This document shows, in pieces, positions 52,522-60,426 of a stretch of DNA of 64,000 nt. The position numbers and the translations under genes were made by a program. The number at the start of each line of letters is the position of its first letter. Within the stretch, counting starts at the first letter, position 1. Below the pieces are notes generated by a model, which saw only the letters and a program-made list of their open reading frames with translations, was not told the origin of the DNA and made no database searches. Origin of the DNA: Cyanobacteria bacterium SZAS-4 (GTDB lineage: Bacteria; Cyanobacteriota; Vampirovibrionia; Obscuribacterales; Obscuribacteraceae); contig JAFEAT010000020.1 of the NCBI GenBank assembly GCA_018266255.1, positions 310,001-374,000 on the forward strand, read 5' to 3'.

Positions 52522-52632
52522 CCTTACATTTTTGTGCTTAATTTGATGCACATGTCAAAGAACGAGAGTTATCCTGGGTGTCCGAACAAGAGTGAACCAC
52601 GAGTGAACCAAATTAAGCACAAAAATGTAAGG
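52522..52632. repeat. 24-bp perfect inverted repeat in a 386-bp gene-free gap
   Basis: Arms at 52522-52545 (CCTTACATTTTTGTGCTTAA plus four) and 52609-52632 are perfectly complementary, with a 63-nt centre. No open frame with coding features lies inside. It is too long for an ordinary terminator; a small mobile-element relic, a structured RNA or a replication/recombination site are possible. Confidence 0.85.
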
Positions 52633-52671
52633 CCAACGAAATACAATTCGTGGGTCCAAAGCAGTGCCTCT

Positions 52672-52697
52672 CAGGATCTGACGTGACCCAGATCCTG
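52672..52697. other. Short hairpin CAGGATCTG / CAGATCCTG
   Basis: A 9-bp perfect stem with an 8-nt loop, just before the 13-bp tandem repeat. Its right arm shares CAGATCCT with the repeat unit, so the array may derive from it. Confidence 0.6.
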
Positions 52698-52717
52698 TAA
52701 CCAGATTCTTTGTGAGA

Positions 52718-52782
52718 CCAGATCCTCAGACTAGATCCTCAGACCAGATCCTCAGACCAGATCCTCAGACTAGATCCTCACT
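52718..52782. repeat. Five 13-bp tandem units beside the beta-helix gene
   Basis: C(C/T)AGATCCTCAGA repeated five times (52718, 52731, 52744, 52757, 52770), with a diverged copy at 52688. It ends four bases before the stop codon of the minus-strand gene. Confidence 0.9.
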
Positions 52783-52786
52783 CCAA

Positions 52787-54199
52787 TTAAACTTTGTCGA
52801 TTCTGTTGTCTCTGATTGTTTGTCCAGCCGTCGACCCTGAGGTGAAAAGTCCGCGAGTGATCACTCTATTTCCAATGATTCTCGCGTTGCTGACACGGTT
52901 TTGGAAGCCAATTTCACCGGTTCCGGTGCGATCTGTGTCATTGTCGATGAGTTGATTTCGTTGAATCAAAATGTCCGATGCACCACCATTAGTGCGACCT
53001 GATCCGCCCAGAACAATTCCTGCCAATGTATTGTTCTTGAGCAAATTGTCCGTTACAACAATGTTGGACGTAACCTTATCACGGTGCTCGCTTGCCAGTT
53101 CTATACCGATGTTTGCTCGTTCGACACGGTTGCCGCTGACGGTTATAGAAGTACCGCCATCAATGTAAATGCCTCCGGCGGAACGTTCGCGTCCGTATGC
53201 AGGATTGCCTCGTGAGTCAATGTCGGTCACTAAATTGTCGCTGATGAAGCCAGCTCTTGGTTGGTCCAGGACGCTTCGTGCGTTCCCTCTCCCTCTTGAA
53301 TCTGTTCGGACTTTTCCAACCCCTTCGAAGCCCACGACGTCGATGGCTATGTTGTTCAGGCGGTAAAGATTATTCGAGGTGATCTGGAAATTCTCGACGT
53401 TTCCGTTGATCACCAGGGCTTCGCTGGCTCCCAGTTTTAAATCGTGCAACGTGTTGTTTGAAACGACAATGTTTCTCAGCGCTGCGGAAGTGTCTCCGTA
53501 AATGGAAATGCCATGCGCGTTGCTATTTCTATTGATATTGTTTTCGATGTGATGTATGTCAAGATTATTTAGGCGGATGTCGCTGCTTGAGCCATTCACC
53601 AGAACACCGCTTGGCGTGGTATCAGCTTTGCTGGCGCGAAGGTTTTTGATCTCGAATCCAGACAATTCAATGAACTTTCCATTCTGAATTTTGAATCCTG
53701 CAGCGTCGTCGTCTGCAACTCGCTCGGATCGCAAATCGAGCACCGCTTTTCCAGGTACGGCGGATCTAAAAGTAATAAATCCATCGCGCTCATTGCCGCT
53801 GACGGTGACATTTACCTGTCCGTGATATTCGCCCGGCATGACGTTTACCACACTTCCCGGCAGTGCGCTACGCGCCCCTCTTTGTATTGTTTTCCATGGC
53901 TGCAATGCGGTGCCAGGGTTGAGATCGTTTCCGCTAGGATCTACAAAATATTGCCGCCGCGCTTGATCGGTCGATGCCTGATCGCGAGTGACTTGTATGC
54001 GAGGAAGGACGTTGCTGGACACCAGCGCATCGCTTCTTGAAATTCGAAGCGTGTCTTGAGTTGCGCCTCCACCGAAACGTTCCAGCGCATATGGATCGTA
54101 ACTTGCGACTCGATCGCTTGATGTGAGTCGGTCGTGAATTTCGTTGTCCAATCGACGAACGGATATTTCTGCTCCTCCATCGTTGCTTCGATTTGTCAT
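52787..54199 (-). CDS. Right-handed parallel beta-helix protein (pectate-lyase-like)
   Basis: 470 residues. After about 85 polar residues without a signal peptide comes the typical opening YFVDPSGNDLNPGTALQPWK and TIQRGARSALPGSVVNVMPG, seen in DUF1565/PL9-like parallel beta-helices. Successive coils follow, with Asn/Gly/Ile patterns such as GISIYGDTSAALRNIVVSNN, YIDGGTSITVSGNRVERANI and RNQLIDNDTDRTGTGEIGFQ. Such folds bind or cleave polysaccharides; catalytic residues cannot be assigned by eye. Site F lies 86 bp upstream on this strand. The N-terminal SSDRVASYDP segment resembles short motifs in neighbouring proteins. Confidence 0.85.
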   Translation of the reverse strand: MTNRSNDGGAEISVRRLDNEIHDRLTSSDRVASYDPYALERFGGGATQDTLRISRSDALVSSNVLPRIQVTRDQASTDQARRQYFVDPSGNDLNPGTALQPWKTIQRGARSALPGSVVNVMPGEYHGQVNVTVSGNERDGFITFRSAVPGKAVLDLRSERVADDDAAGFKIQNGKFIELSGFEIKNLRASKADTTPSGVLVNGSSSDIRLNNLDIHHIENNINRNSNAHGISIYGDTSAALRNIVVSNNTLHDLKLGASEALVINGNVENFQITSNNLYRLNNIAIDVVGFEGVGKVRTDSRGRGNARSVLDQPRAGFISDNLVTDIDSRGNPAYGRERSAGGIYIDGGTSITVSGNRVERANIGIELASEHRDKVTSNIVVTDNLLKNNTLAGIVLGGSGRTNGGASDILIQRNQLIDNDTDRTGTGEIGFQNRVSNARIIGNRVITRGLFTSGSTAGQTIRDNRIDKV

Positions 54200-54284
54200 T
54201 GCTTGAAACTCAACCGTGGATTGCGTGACCGAGTAAGTGCTGTCCAGCTAACCTCTGTACAGAGATCCAATTTAGACCTTGGAA

Positions 54285-54300
54285 GTTACGTGCAAGTGAC
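54285..54300 (-). promoter_or_regulatory. Regulon site F: GTCAC-TTGCAC-GTAAC
   Basis: Minus-strand direct repeat with 11-bp spacing upstream of the beta-helix gene. TAAATT (54274-54269) follows after exactly 10 nt as a possible -10, and CTTACT lies in the leader at 54237-54232. Confidence 0.65.
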
Positions 54301-54374
54301 CGTCGACCGAAGCGGTACAATAGAGTCGGCGGTGGGCATCTGTGTTTGGATAATATCCGAACTCTGGAGTACTT

Positions 54375-54914
54375 ATGAAAGATCTGGCAATGCTGTTCGA
54401 GGCGCTCGATTTTGCTGCGTCTAAACATCAATTTCAGCGACGCAAAGGATCAACCGAAACTCCGTATATAAATCATCCGATTGACGTCGCCCGGCGCTTG
54501 GTTGGCGCTGGGGAAGAGGATCCTCAAGTTCTTATTGCGGCCATTCTGCACGATACTGTGGAAGACACAGAGACCACCTTCGATCAAATTGCCACCAAAT
54601 TTGGGGCAGAAGTCGCTTCGTTGGTAAAAGAATGTACGGATGACAAATCCTTACCAAAAGCGGAACGCAAACGTTTGCAGATCGAGAACGCTCCTCATAA
54701 GTCGCGAAAGGCAAAGTGCATAAAGATTGCAGACAAAATTAGCAACGTCGCAGATATGAAATTTCACGCTCCCCCAGATTGGTCTCTGGAGCAAATTACT
54801 GATTACTTGACGTGGACAGAACAGGTTGTGCGCGGCTTGTCTGGGGTTAATGAGATCCTCGAGTCCGAATTCGCACAAGCCGTCGCCGAAGCTCGAAAAG
54901 CCCATCCGCATTGA
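54375..54914 (+). CDS. MESH1-like HD hydrolase (small alarmone hydrolase)
   Basis: 179 residues, full length for the MESH1/SpoT-hydrolase-only group. Metal and active-site motifs are present: QRRKG (21-25), YINHPIDVA with His34, ILHDTVEDTE with His59-Asp60 and Glu63-Asp64, TDDKSLPKAERK (88-99), and IADKISNVADM with Asp120 and Asn124. Relatives hydrolyse (p)ppGpp at the 3' position, and MESH1 itself also removes the 2' phosphate of NADPH. There is no synthetase domain. GGAG precedes the ATG. The gene sits between two regulon genes but has no regulon site in its own orientation. Confidence 0.92.
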   Translation: MKDLAMLFEALDFAASKHQFQRRKGSTETPYINHPIDVARRLVGAGEEDPQVLIAAILHDTVEDTETTFDQIATKFGAEVASLVKECTDDKSLPKAERKRLQIENAPHKSRKAKCIKIADKISNVADMKFHAPPDWSLEQITDYLTWTEQVVRGLSGVNEILESEFAQAVAEARKAHPH

Positions 54915-54926
54915 AATGTGGGCTTG

Positions 54927-54942
54927 GTCACGTTGATGTAAC
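54927..54942 (+). promoter_or_regulatory. Regulon site D: GTCAC-GTTGAT-GTAAC
   Basis: Direct repeat with 11-bp spacing, 99 bp before the giant helical protein. TAAAAC (54953-54958) starts exactly 10 nt downstream, and CCCTTTACTAAC lies at 54978-54989. Confidence 0.65.
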
Positions 54943-55040
54943 TCTAGGCAAGTAAAACTAGAGTATCGAAGCCCGCACCCTTTACTAACCCCAACCAAAG
55001 GCTGATTGGAGATTGCTTGCAATCTTCAGCAGGATTTTAT

Positions 55041-58000
55041 ATGCCTAATGCAGAAACCGCTGATGGTTCAGTTGAGCGAAGAGCTCCCGCAGCAGAACGC
55101 ATTGCGTTCACACCCTCGATAACTCGGACCGATCCCCTGGAACATATACAATTCGCCGCGTCCGCCACAAGAGAGCGTGAGGCGGATACTAGAAGAATGG
55201 TCGGTGACGGTACGCTCCCTAGCATTTCTCTTAGCGATAAGGCTATCAGCACCGAGTCTGGTGACGTGCGAAAAGCCCTCGACAAAACTTTTCTCGGCAT
55301 CAGCACTCCTGACGTTGCAGCGTTATCTCGAGTGCTGGGTCCAATGTCTGCAGCCGATCGTCACCGGCTTGAACGAGACTATAAAGAGCACTACGGAACC
55401 GACTTGCGCTCTGACTTGAAGGATAAGCTCAGTCCAAAAGATTACCAGGCGCAGATTGCAATTCTCGATCGCGTCGATGGAAAGACCAATCTTGCCGGTA
55501 GCATCAACAGTGCATTGGAGCAGACTAAGACTGATCCTGAAGCAGGTCAGCGACAGCTCAGAAGTACACTTGAAACTTTAAGTCCTGCCGCACTCGCACA
55601 ACTGGATAAAGAGTATAAAGGTCCAGATGGCAAAGGAAAAGGATTCCTTCAAACAATTTTGGACAATCCAAATGTCTCGCAAGCAAACAGAGACATGGTG
55701 CGTGCCATGGTGCTTGGAGCTGAACCGAGATTGGCTGGACCGAAAGACGCTGCAGTCGAAGTTGATGGAAAACGATATGCGGCCGTTGGTTCGGATCGCA
55801 CTCAATCTGACATAGTTGCAATGGCGGATATCGCTGTCAAAGCGAGAGACTTGCGCATGTTCAAAGATGTTGTCGGTGATGATACACCGGCAGCTCGCGC
55901 TGCTCTCAAGCAATTGCAAGCAGAACCCGCTTTCGTCGATTCGTATAAGGCTGCTTTCGAAACTGGCAAGAGTGCTAGTGAAATAAAAGTAGCCGAAGAT
56001 ATTCGTACGGAAGGACGCGTTTCGCTCGCCACCATCCTCGAAGGCAATAAAAATGTCTGGTGGGGACTGATGGACAATCCGGGCAACACGGATCTAGCCC
56101 TGTCTAATGGCACTTTGAAGGAGAAGAATGACTACACTCGTGGAAAAGAGCTGGTGGATCTTGCTGCAAAATTTGGAACAACTCCAGAGAAACTTGCCAC
56201 TACACCAGAACTGAGAGATTCTCTTGCTTATCATCGAAAGATTGATGCCGCCATGGATAAAGAAGCTACAACTTCCGATGGCGTCATCGATCAAGTCAGA
56301 AAGAGCGTTTTGAGAGATCAATTAATGCATGGTGGCAAAACTTTGATTTCTGAACTCGCCGCCACCGATAAAGGTGGCGGTCATACTGCTGATTCAATCA
56401 TGTCTGTTGCAGAAAGAATGAGTCGGCAAGACTACGACCGTCTTCATAACAATCCAGCAGAATTGGCTAAATATCAAGCTGACCTGCAAAGATCGTTGAG
56501 TGCATACGCAACACCAGACGAACAAGCTCGCATACTCAACATGGTTGCCGACAAAGCAAAGGCCCCGTCTTACGAAGCATCCCTGGACGTTAAGCGATCA
56601 GTTTTAGATGTAATGGAAGATACCAAATCAACACACTGGTTTGGCAGACCCGACACTTATGACAACGATAAAGTGACCAGCCGAATCGCTTCGATGTCAC
56701 CGGAAGATGCGCAGAAATACAGGGATAATACCGGTGGATTCCGCGACAAAATCGATAAGTTCGTGAGCGAGCAATTGCGCGATTCATCGGCGCAGCGATA
56801 CCTGGCTGATAGCACGCTCAAACAGATAGCCCAAACAGGAAAAACGCCAACACTCGATGCTGCTCAACAAGTAATAAAAGACAATTTGGACGGCGCAGAT
56901 CCTGCTACCAGAGCTCGTCACATGGAAACGGTTCTGCAGGATAAAGCACTTGTCGAACAGCTGAAACAAGTGGAAGCAGCGAAAGCATTGGGCGGGTCTG
57001 AAATGGCCAAGCGCATGGAAGATCCAGCGTTTGCCGCCGCATTTAAACTGAGCAATGCTCTGCGCGAGTCGGCTCCATACATGGCAAATCAAATAACCTG
57101 GAACATGGCGCTGAAAGATGGTCAGATACCGCCCGGCGTCAAATTAGGCATGGGCGTCCCCATGACTGACTTGTACGAATCTTTTGCGCGGTCACCGAAA
57201 GAAACTCGCGATCGCACCAGCCTCAGCACTGACCAGAGACAGATTTTGGATGCCGTTGTGGCCCAGGGAGGCAAGCAAACTTTAGCCGATCAGTTGCGCT
57301 CGTTTAATATCGGCGATGGTGGCAATTTCCAAGATTTCAGAGAAAGGCTCGCTGCGCTCTCTCCCGATGAACGACAGAAGCTCAAAGAGGAATACAACAC
57401 CAAATATCACAGCAGTCTCGACAACGATTTCTTAGGGAAGGTTGATGCAGCGCATATGCTTGAATATACCAAGCTGCTTTCCAGCGCAAAAAGCGACGGC
57501 GTGCAAGATTTCATCGATCGTCGAGCTTCTGCAGACAGTGGTGGCACCCCTGCTGATGCCTCAAATCTTACTCTCGATAGAACCGTTCAACAAAATCAGG
57601 CGCTTCTGACTGAATATGCAAAAATGCGTCAGGCACTGCCAGAAGATAAGCAACGGCTTCTCGATCAGGTATTTAGCGAAGCGAAATTGCAAGAAATACA
57701 ATCAGAAAAAGCAAAAGCCGAGATGATTTATAACGGAATGATGGCGGCGGCCCTGGTGGCTTCAATCCCATTGACTGCTGGATTGAGTGCCACGACGTTG
57801 GCTGCGTTGAGTGCCGGTGGTGCTATTGCTGGTGGCGTCGGTCGCGTTGAACTCTTGAAGAAAATTGAAGGCGGAAACTTCGATGATTCCGTCAGTAATC
57901 AACTCAAGCAGTACGCAATCGGTGCGGCTGAAGGCTTGTTAATTGCAGGTCCAAATTTAGCAATTAAAGGTGTGAAAGCACTATCACCTTCAGCAATTGC

Positions 58001-58898
58001 AGAATTGAAAGTCTTTTCGACCGAGCTGAGGGCGTCCACTACAGGAACTGATTTAGTAGTCTCGGGCAGCCGCGGAGCCGCTGTGGCAGAGCGCGGCGCT
58101 GTGTTGGCAGAACGCGCCACACCCTTGGTCGCAGAGCGAGCTGCTCCTCTGGTGGCAGAACGTTCTGCTCCTCTTTTAGCAGAGCGTGGTGCGACGCCGT
58201 TGATCGCCGCTGAAAGGACAACAGGAAGAGAACTTGTTGTGCAGGGCGGCAGAGATGTGGTTGTGAAAGGCACCGGGCGTGAAGTAGCGATCTCAGGTAG
58301 CCGTGAAGTCGCGATCGCTGAGCGCGCCGAAAGAGGAGTTGGCGCTGCCGATGCTGCTCGGGCGGGAGCGAGAAGAGGTCCAACAATCATCGATGGAGAA
58401 TACACAGTCATATCTGAGGGGATCAGAACAGCGAGACCGATCAGACCCATTCCTGTGCCAATAATTGAACGTATTGCTCCGACCATACCGACTGTGCTCA
58501 AGGGAGCTGCAGCCGCCGATAAAGCAGCAGAGACTGTCGTTCCTCCCAAAGCCGATGACCGGATCGTGCCTCCCGCTGTAACTCCTTCGAAGCCGACCGA
58601 GTATCAACCGAGTGAGGCAATGATCAAGGCAGCCACAGTAAGGCGAGGAGAGGGACCCTGGCAGTCTGCCGAAAGAATCTTGAAGGCAGATGGAAAGCCT
58701 CACAGCATTGACGAAGTTAGAGCACTTACTAAAGCGATACAGCAAGTTTACGGAAAGAACCCAAACAATCCAGACATGGGTAGTCTGAAGGTGAATCACA
58801 ATTTCGTCAAAGACACCGCACAGTCGTACAATGCTCTGATCAACACCGTGACTGATGCTCGGGTCAAAGCTTTACTAATACAATTTGCTGCCAGGTAA
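55041..58898 (+). CDS. Giant helical protein with annexin-like repeats, hydrophobic hairpin and LysM-like end
   Basis: 1,285 residues from the ATG at 55041 (AGGA upstream). No signal peptide; the N-terminus has PAAERIAFTPS. Much of the first 850 residues is helical with repeats recalling annexin folds, for example ADRHRLERDYKEHYGTDLRS and SPDERQKLKEEYNTKYHSSL, each followed by a short linker and a second helix pair. Two hydrophobic helices rich in Ala/Gly occupy about 895-975. A repeat of LVAERAAP-type units follows (about 1010-1055). The C-terminal 70 residues (VRRGEGPWQSAERILKAD, then SLKVNHNFV) match the LysM-like end of the 40505-42145 product. It could be a membrane-active or surface protein; no enzyme motif is visible. 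Confidence 0.78.
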   Translation: MPNAETADGSVERRAPAAERIAFTPSITRTDPLEHIQFAASATREREADTRRMVGDGTLPSISLSDKAISTESGDVRKALDKTFLGISTPDVAALSRVLGPMSAADRHRLERDYKEHYGTDLRSDLKDKLSPKDYQAQIAILDRVDGKTNLAGSINSALEQTKTDPEAGQRQLRSTLETLSPAALAQLDKEYKGPDGKGKGFLQTILDNPNVSQANRDMVRAMVLGAEPRLAGPKDAAVEVDGKRYAAVGSDRTQSDIVAMADIAVKARDLRMFKDVVGDDTPAARAALKQLQAEPAFVDSYKAAFETGKSASEIKVAEDIRTEGRVSLATILEGNKNVWWGLMDNPGNTDLALSNGTLKEKNDYTRGKELVDLAAKFGTTPEKLATTPELRDSLAYHRKIDAAMDKEATTSDGVIDQVRKSVLRDQLMHGGKTLISELAATDKGGGHTADSIMSVAERMSRQDYDRLHNNPAELAKYQADLQRSLSAYATPDEQARILNMVADKAKAPSYEASLDVKRSVLDVMEDTKSTHWFGRPDTYDNDKVTSRIASMSPEDAQKYRDNTGGFRDKIDKFVSEQLRDSSAQRYLADSTLKQIAQTGKTPTLDAAQQVIKDNLDGADPATRARHMETVLQDKALVEQLKQVEAAKALGGSEMAKRMEDPAFAAAFKLSNALRESAPYMANQITWNMALKDGQIPPGVKLGMGVPMTDLYESFARSPKETRDRTSLSTDQRQILDAVVAQGGKQTLADQLRSFNIGDGGNFQDFRERLAALSPDERQKLKEEYNTKYHSSLDNDFLGKVDAAHMLEYTKLLSSAKSDGVQDFIDRRASADSGGTPADASNLTLDRTVQQNQALLTEYAKMRQALPEDKQRLLDQVFSEAKLQEIQSEKAKAEMIYNGMMAAALVASIPLTAGLSATTLAALSAGGAIAGGVGRVELLKKIEGGNFDDSVSNQLKQYAIGAAEGLLIAGPNLAIKGVKALSPSAIAELKVFSTELRASTTGTDLVVSGSRGAAVAERGAVLAERATPLVAERAAPLVAERSAPLLAERGATPLIAAERTTGRELVVQGGRDVVVKGTGREVAISGSREVAIAERAERGVGAADAARAGARRGPTIIDGEYTVISEGIRTARPIRPIPVPIIERIAPTIPTVLKGAAAADKAAETVVPPKADDRIVPPAVTPSKPTEYQPSEAMIKAATVRRGEGPWQSAERILKADGKPHSIDEVRALTKAIQQVYGKNPNNPDMGSLKVNHNFVKDTAQSYNALINTVTDARVKALLIQFAAR

Positions 58899-58941
58899 CT
58901 GTAAAATTCGATAGATAGGTTTGCACGGAAACAACAAGCGG

Positions 58942-60426
58942 ATGACCCTTAAATACTCAAGCGCGTTTCTGTGCGTATTTTTTATCGCATGTTCACAGAC
59001 CCTGGCTGACAAGTCCGTCCTTCTTCTGGATAGTGCCTATCGTTTGCACCACCAGCGAAGGGAGGATAAGGCGATGGCTGCCGCCAACGAGGCGGTCAAG
59101 CTCGGTCCAAATCAGGTCGCCAATCTGTTAGGTCGAGCTCAATTTGAAATTCGAGATAACCACTACAGAGAAGCGATCAAAGATTGTGATGCCGCGCTTA
59201 AAGTCAATCCCAAAGCGGGCGGCGCTTACAGTAGACGCGGATTTTCATATTGCCAGTTAGGAAACTACGATCAGGGCATTGCGGATTTGTCTCGCTCGAT
59301 TGATCTTCAGCAAATTGAATTGACTGGATGGGACGCACCGTTTGATTACAAAAATCGCTCGGTCGCCTATCGCCATGTTGGGAAAACAAAACTTGCGGAG
59401 AAGGACGAGCAGATGGTTAGGGTCTATTCTGCGATCGAGCGTGCTCGTGGCTATCGCGGACAGATCAAGCTTGGTCCAGCTATCGCGATCATGAATGACG
59501 CGGTGAAAATAAGACCCGACGATAAGTACTTGAGATACTTTCGCGGCATAGCCTTTATGAACGACGGAAAGCTTGAAGACGCCATCAACGATTTTACGTT
59601 TGTGATGAAGCAAGATCCCACGTGCTTATCTGTACCGTATTTTCGTGGTGATTGCTATTCGAGATTGCGTCGCATGCAAGATGCGATTAACGACTACACG
59701 AAAATCCTGGCAAAGAACCCTTACGTGGTGGCAATATCAGATACCGCCGAGACTGGGCGTTGTAGCGGTCATGAGCTGACGTATGACGAAAGCATAGTTT
59801 CGCCGTCAGACATTTACGTTTTGCGTGCACGACAATATGTTCTTCTCAAGCAGCACGATAAGGCGTTAAGCGATTTCAACAAAGCCATTAGTATGACGCC
59901 AACAGATTTTGCTGCACGCAAAGAACGAGCTAATCTCTATCTCGACATGAAGAACATTCCTATGGCTCTTCAGGACTGTAATGCCATCATTGCCCAGGAG
60001 CCCAGACGACTCGAGTTCTATGAACTGAGAGCGAAAATTCTGGAAACCAACAAACAGCCCGAAAAAGCTCTCGACGACTTGAATAAGATCGTCAATCTCA
60101 GTAAGACCGATCCTCCTGCCTATCTGCGCAGGGGTCAACTCTTGGATCGACTCGGTCAGCACGCTAAAGCGATCTCAGACTACACCACAGCAGCGGATCT
60201 GAATCCCTCAGAAGACGATGCTTTTCGCTATAGAGGAACCAGTTACTTCAAGCTCGGTCAGTATGATAAGGCTGTCGAGGACTACTCACAGGCAATCTCT
60301 CGCGATCCTGTAGGTAATGTCGAAACTTACTCTTTACGCGCTTTGGCTTACGATAAGCTGGGCAAGACCGACCTTGCTAGTAAGGACAGACGCACCGCAA
60401 AAGAGAGTCAGTCTAAAAAAATCTAA
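58942..60426 (+). CDS. Exported TPR protein
   Basis: 494 residues from the ATG at 58942, with a hydrophobic signal segment (FLCVFFIACSQTLA). The FIAC run is close to a lipobox, but the -3 Phe is unusual. About ten TPRs fill the rest, with clear consensus forms such as HYREAIKDCDAALKVNPKAG, KLEDAINDFTFVMKQDPTC and QYDKAVEDYSQAISRDPVG. A TTG at 58921 is an alternative start. It lies 43 bp after the giant helical gene and may be read with it. Its last four bases overlap the convergent histidine kinase stop. Confidence 0.83.
   Translation: MTLKYSSAFLCVFFIACSQTLADKSVLLLDSAYRLHHQRREDKAMAAANEAVKLGPNQVANLLGRAQFEIRDNHYREAIKDCDAALKVNPKAGGAYSRRGFSYCQLGNYDQGIADLSRSIDLQQIELTGWDAPFDYKNRSVAYRHVGKTKLAEKDEQMVRVYSAIERARGYRGQIKLGPAIAIMNDAVKIRPDDKYLRYFRGIAFMNDGKLEDAINDFTFVMKQDPTCLSVPYFRGDCYSRLRRMQDAINDYTKILAKNPYVVAISDTAETGRCSGHELTYDESIVSPSDIYVLRARQYVLLKQHDKALSDFNKAISMTPTDFAARKERANLYLDMKNIPMALQDCNAIIAQEPRRLEFYELRAKILETNKQPEKALDDLNKIVNLSKTDPPAYLRRGQLLDRLGQHAKAISDYTTAADLNPSEDDAFRYRGTSYFKLGQYDKAVEDYSQAISRDPVGNVETYSLRALAYDKLGKTDLASKDRRTAKESQSKKI

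Noticed and set aside
52483..52686. 67-codon open frame spanning the 24-bp inverted repeat
   Set aside because: No ribosome binding site, no protein-like composition, and it reads through both arms of the inverted repeat.
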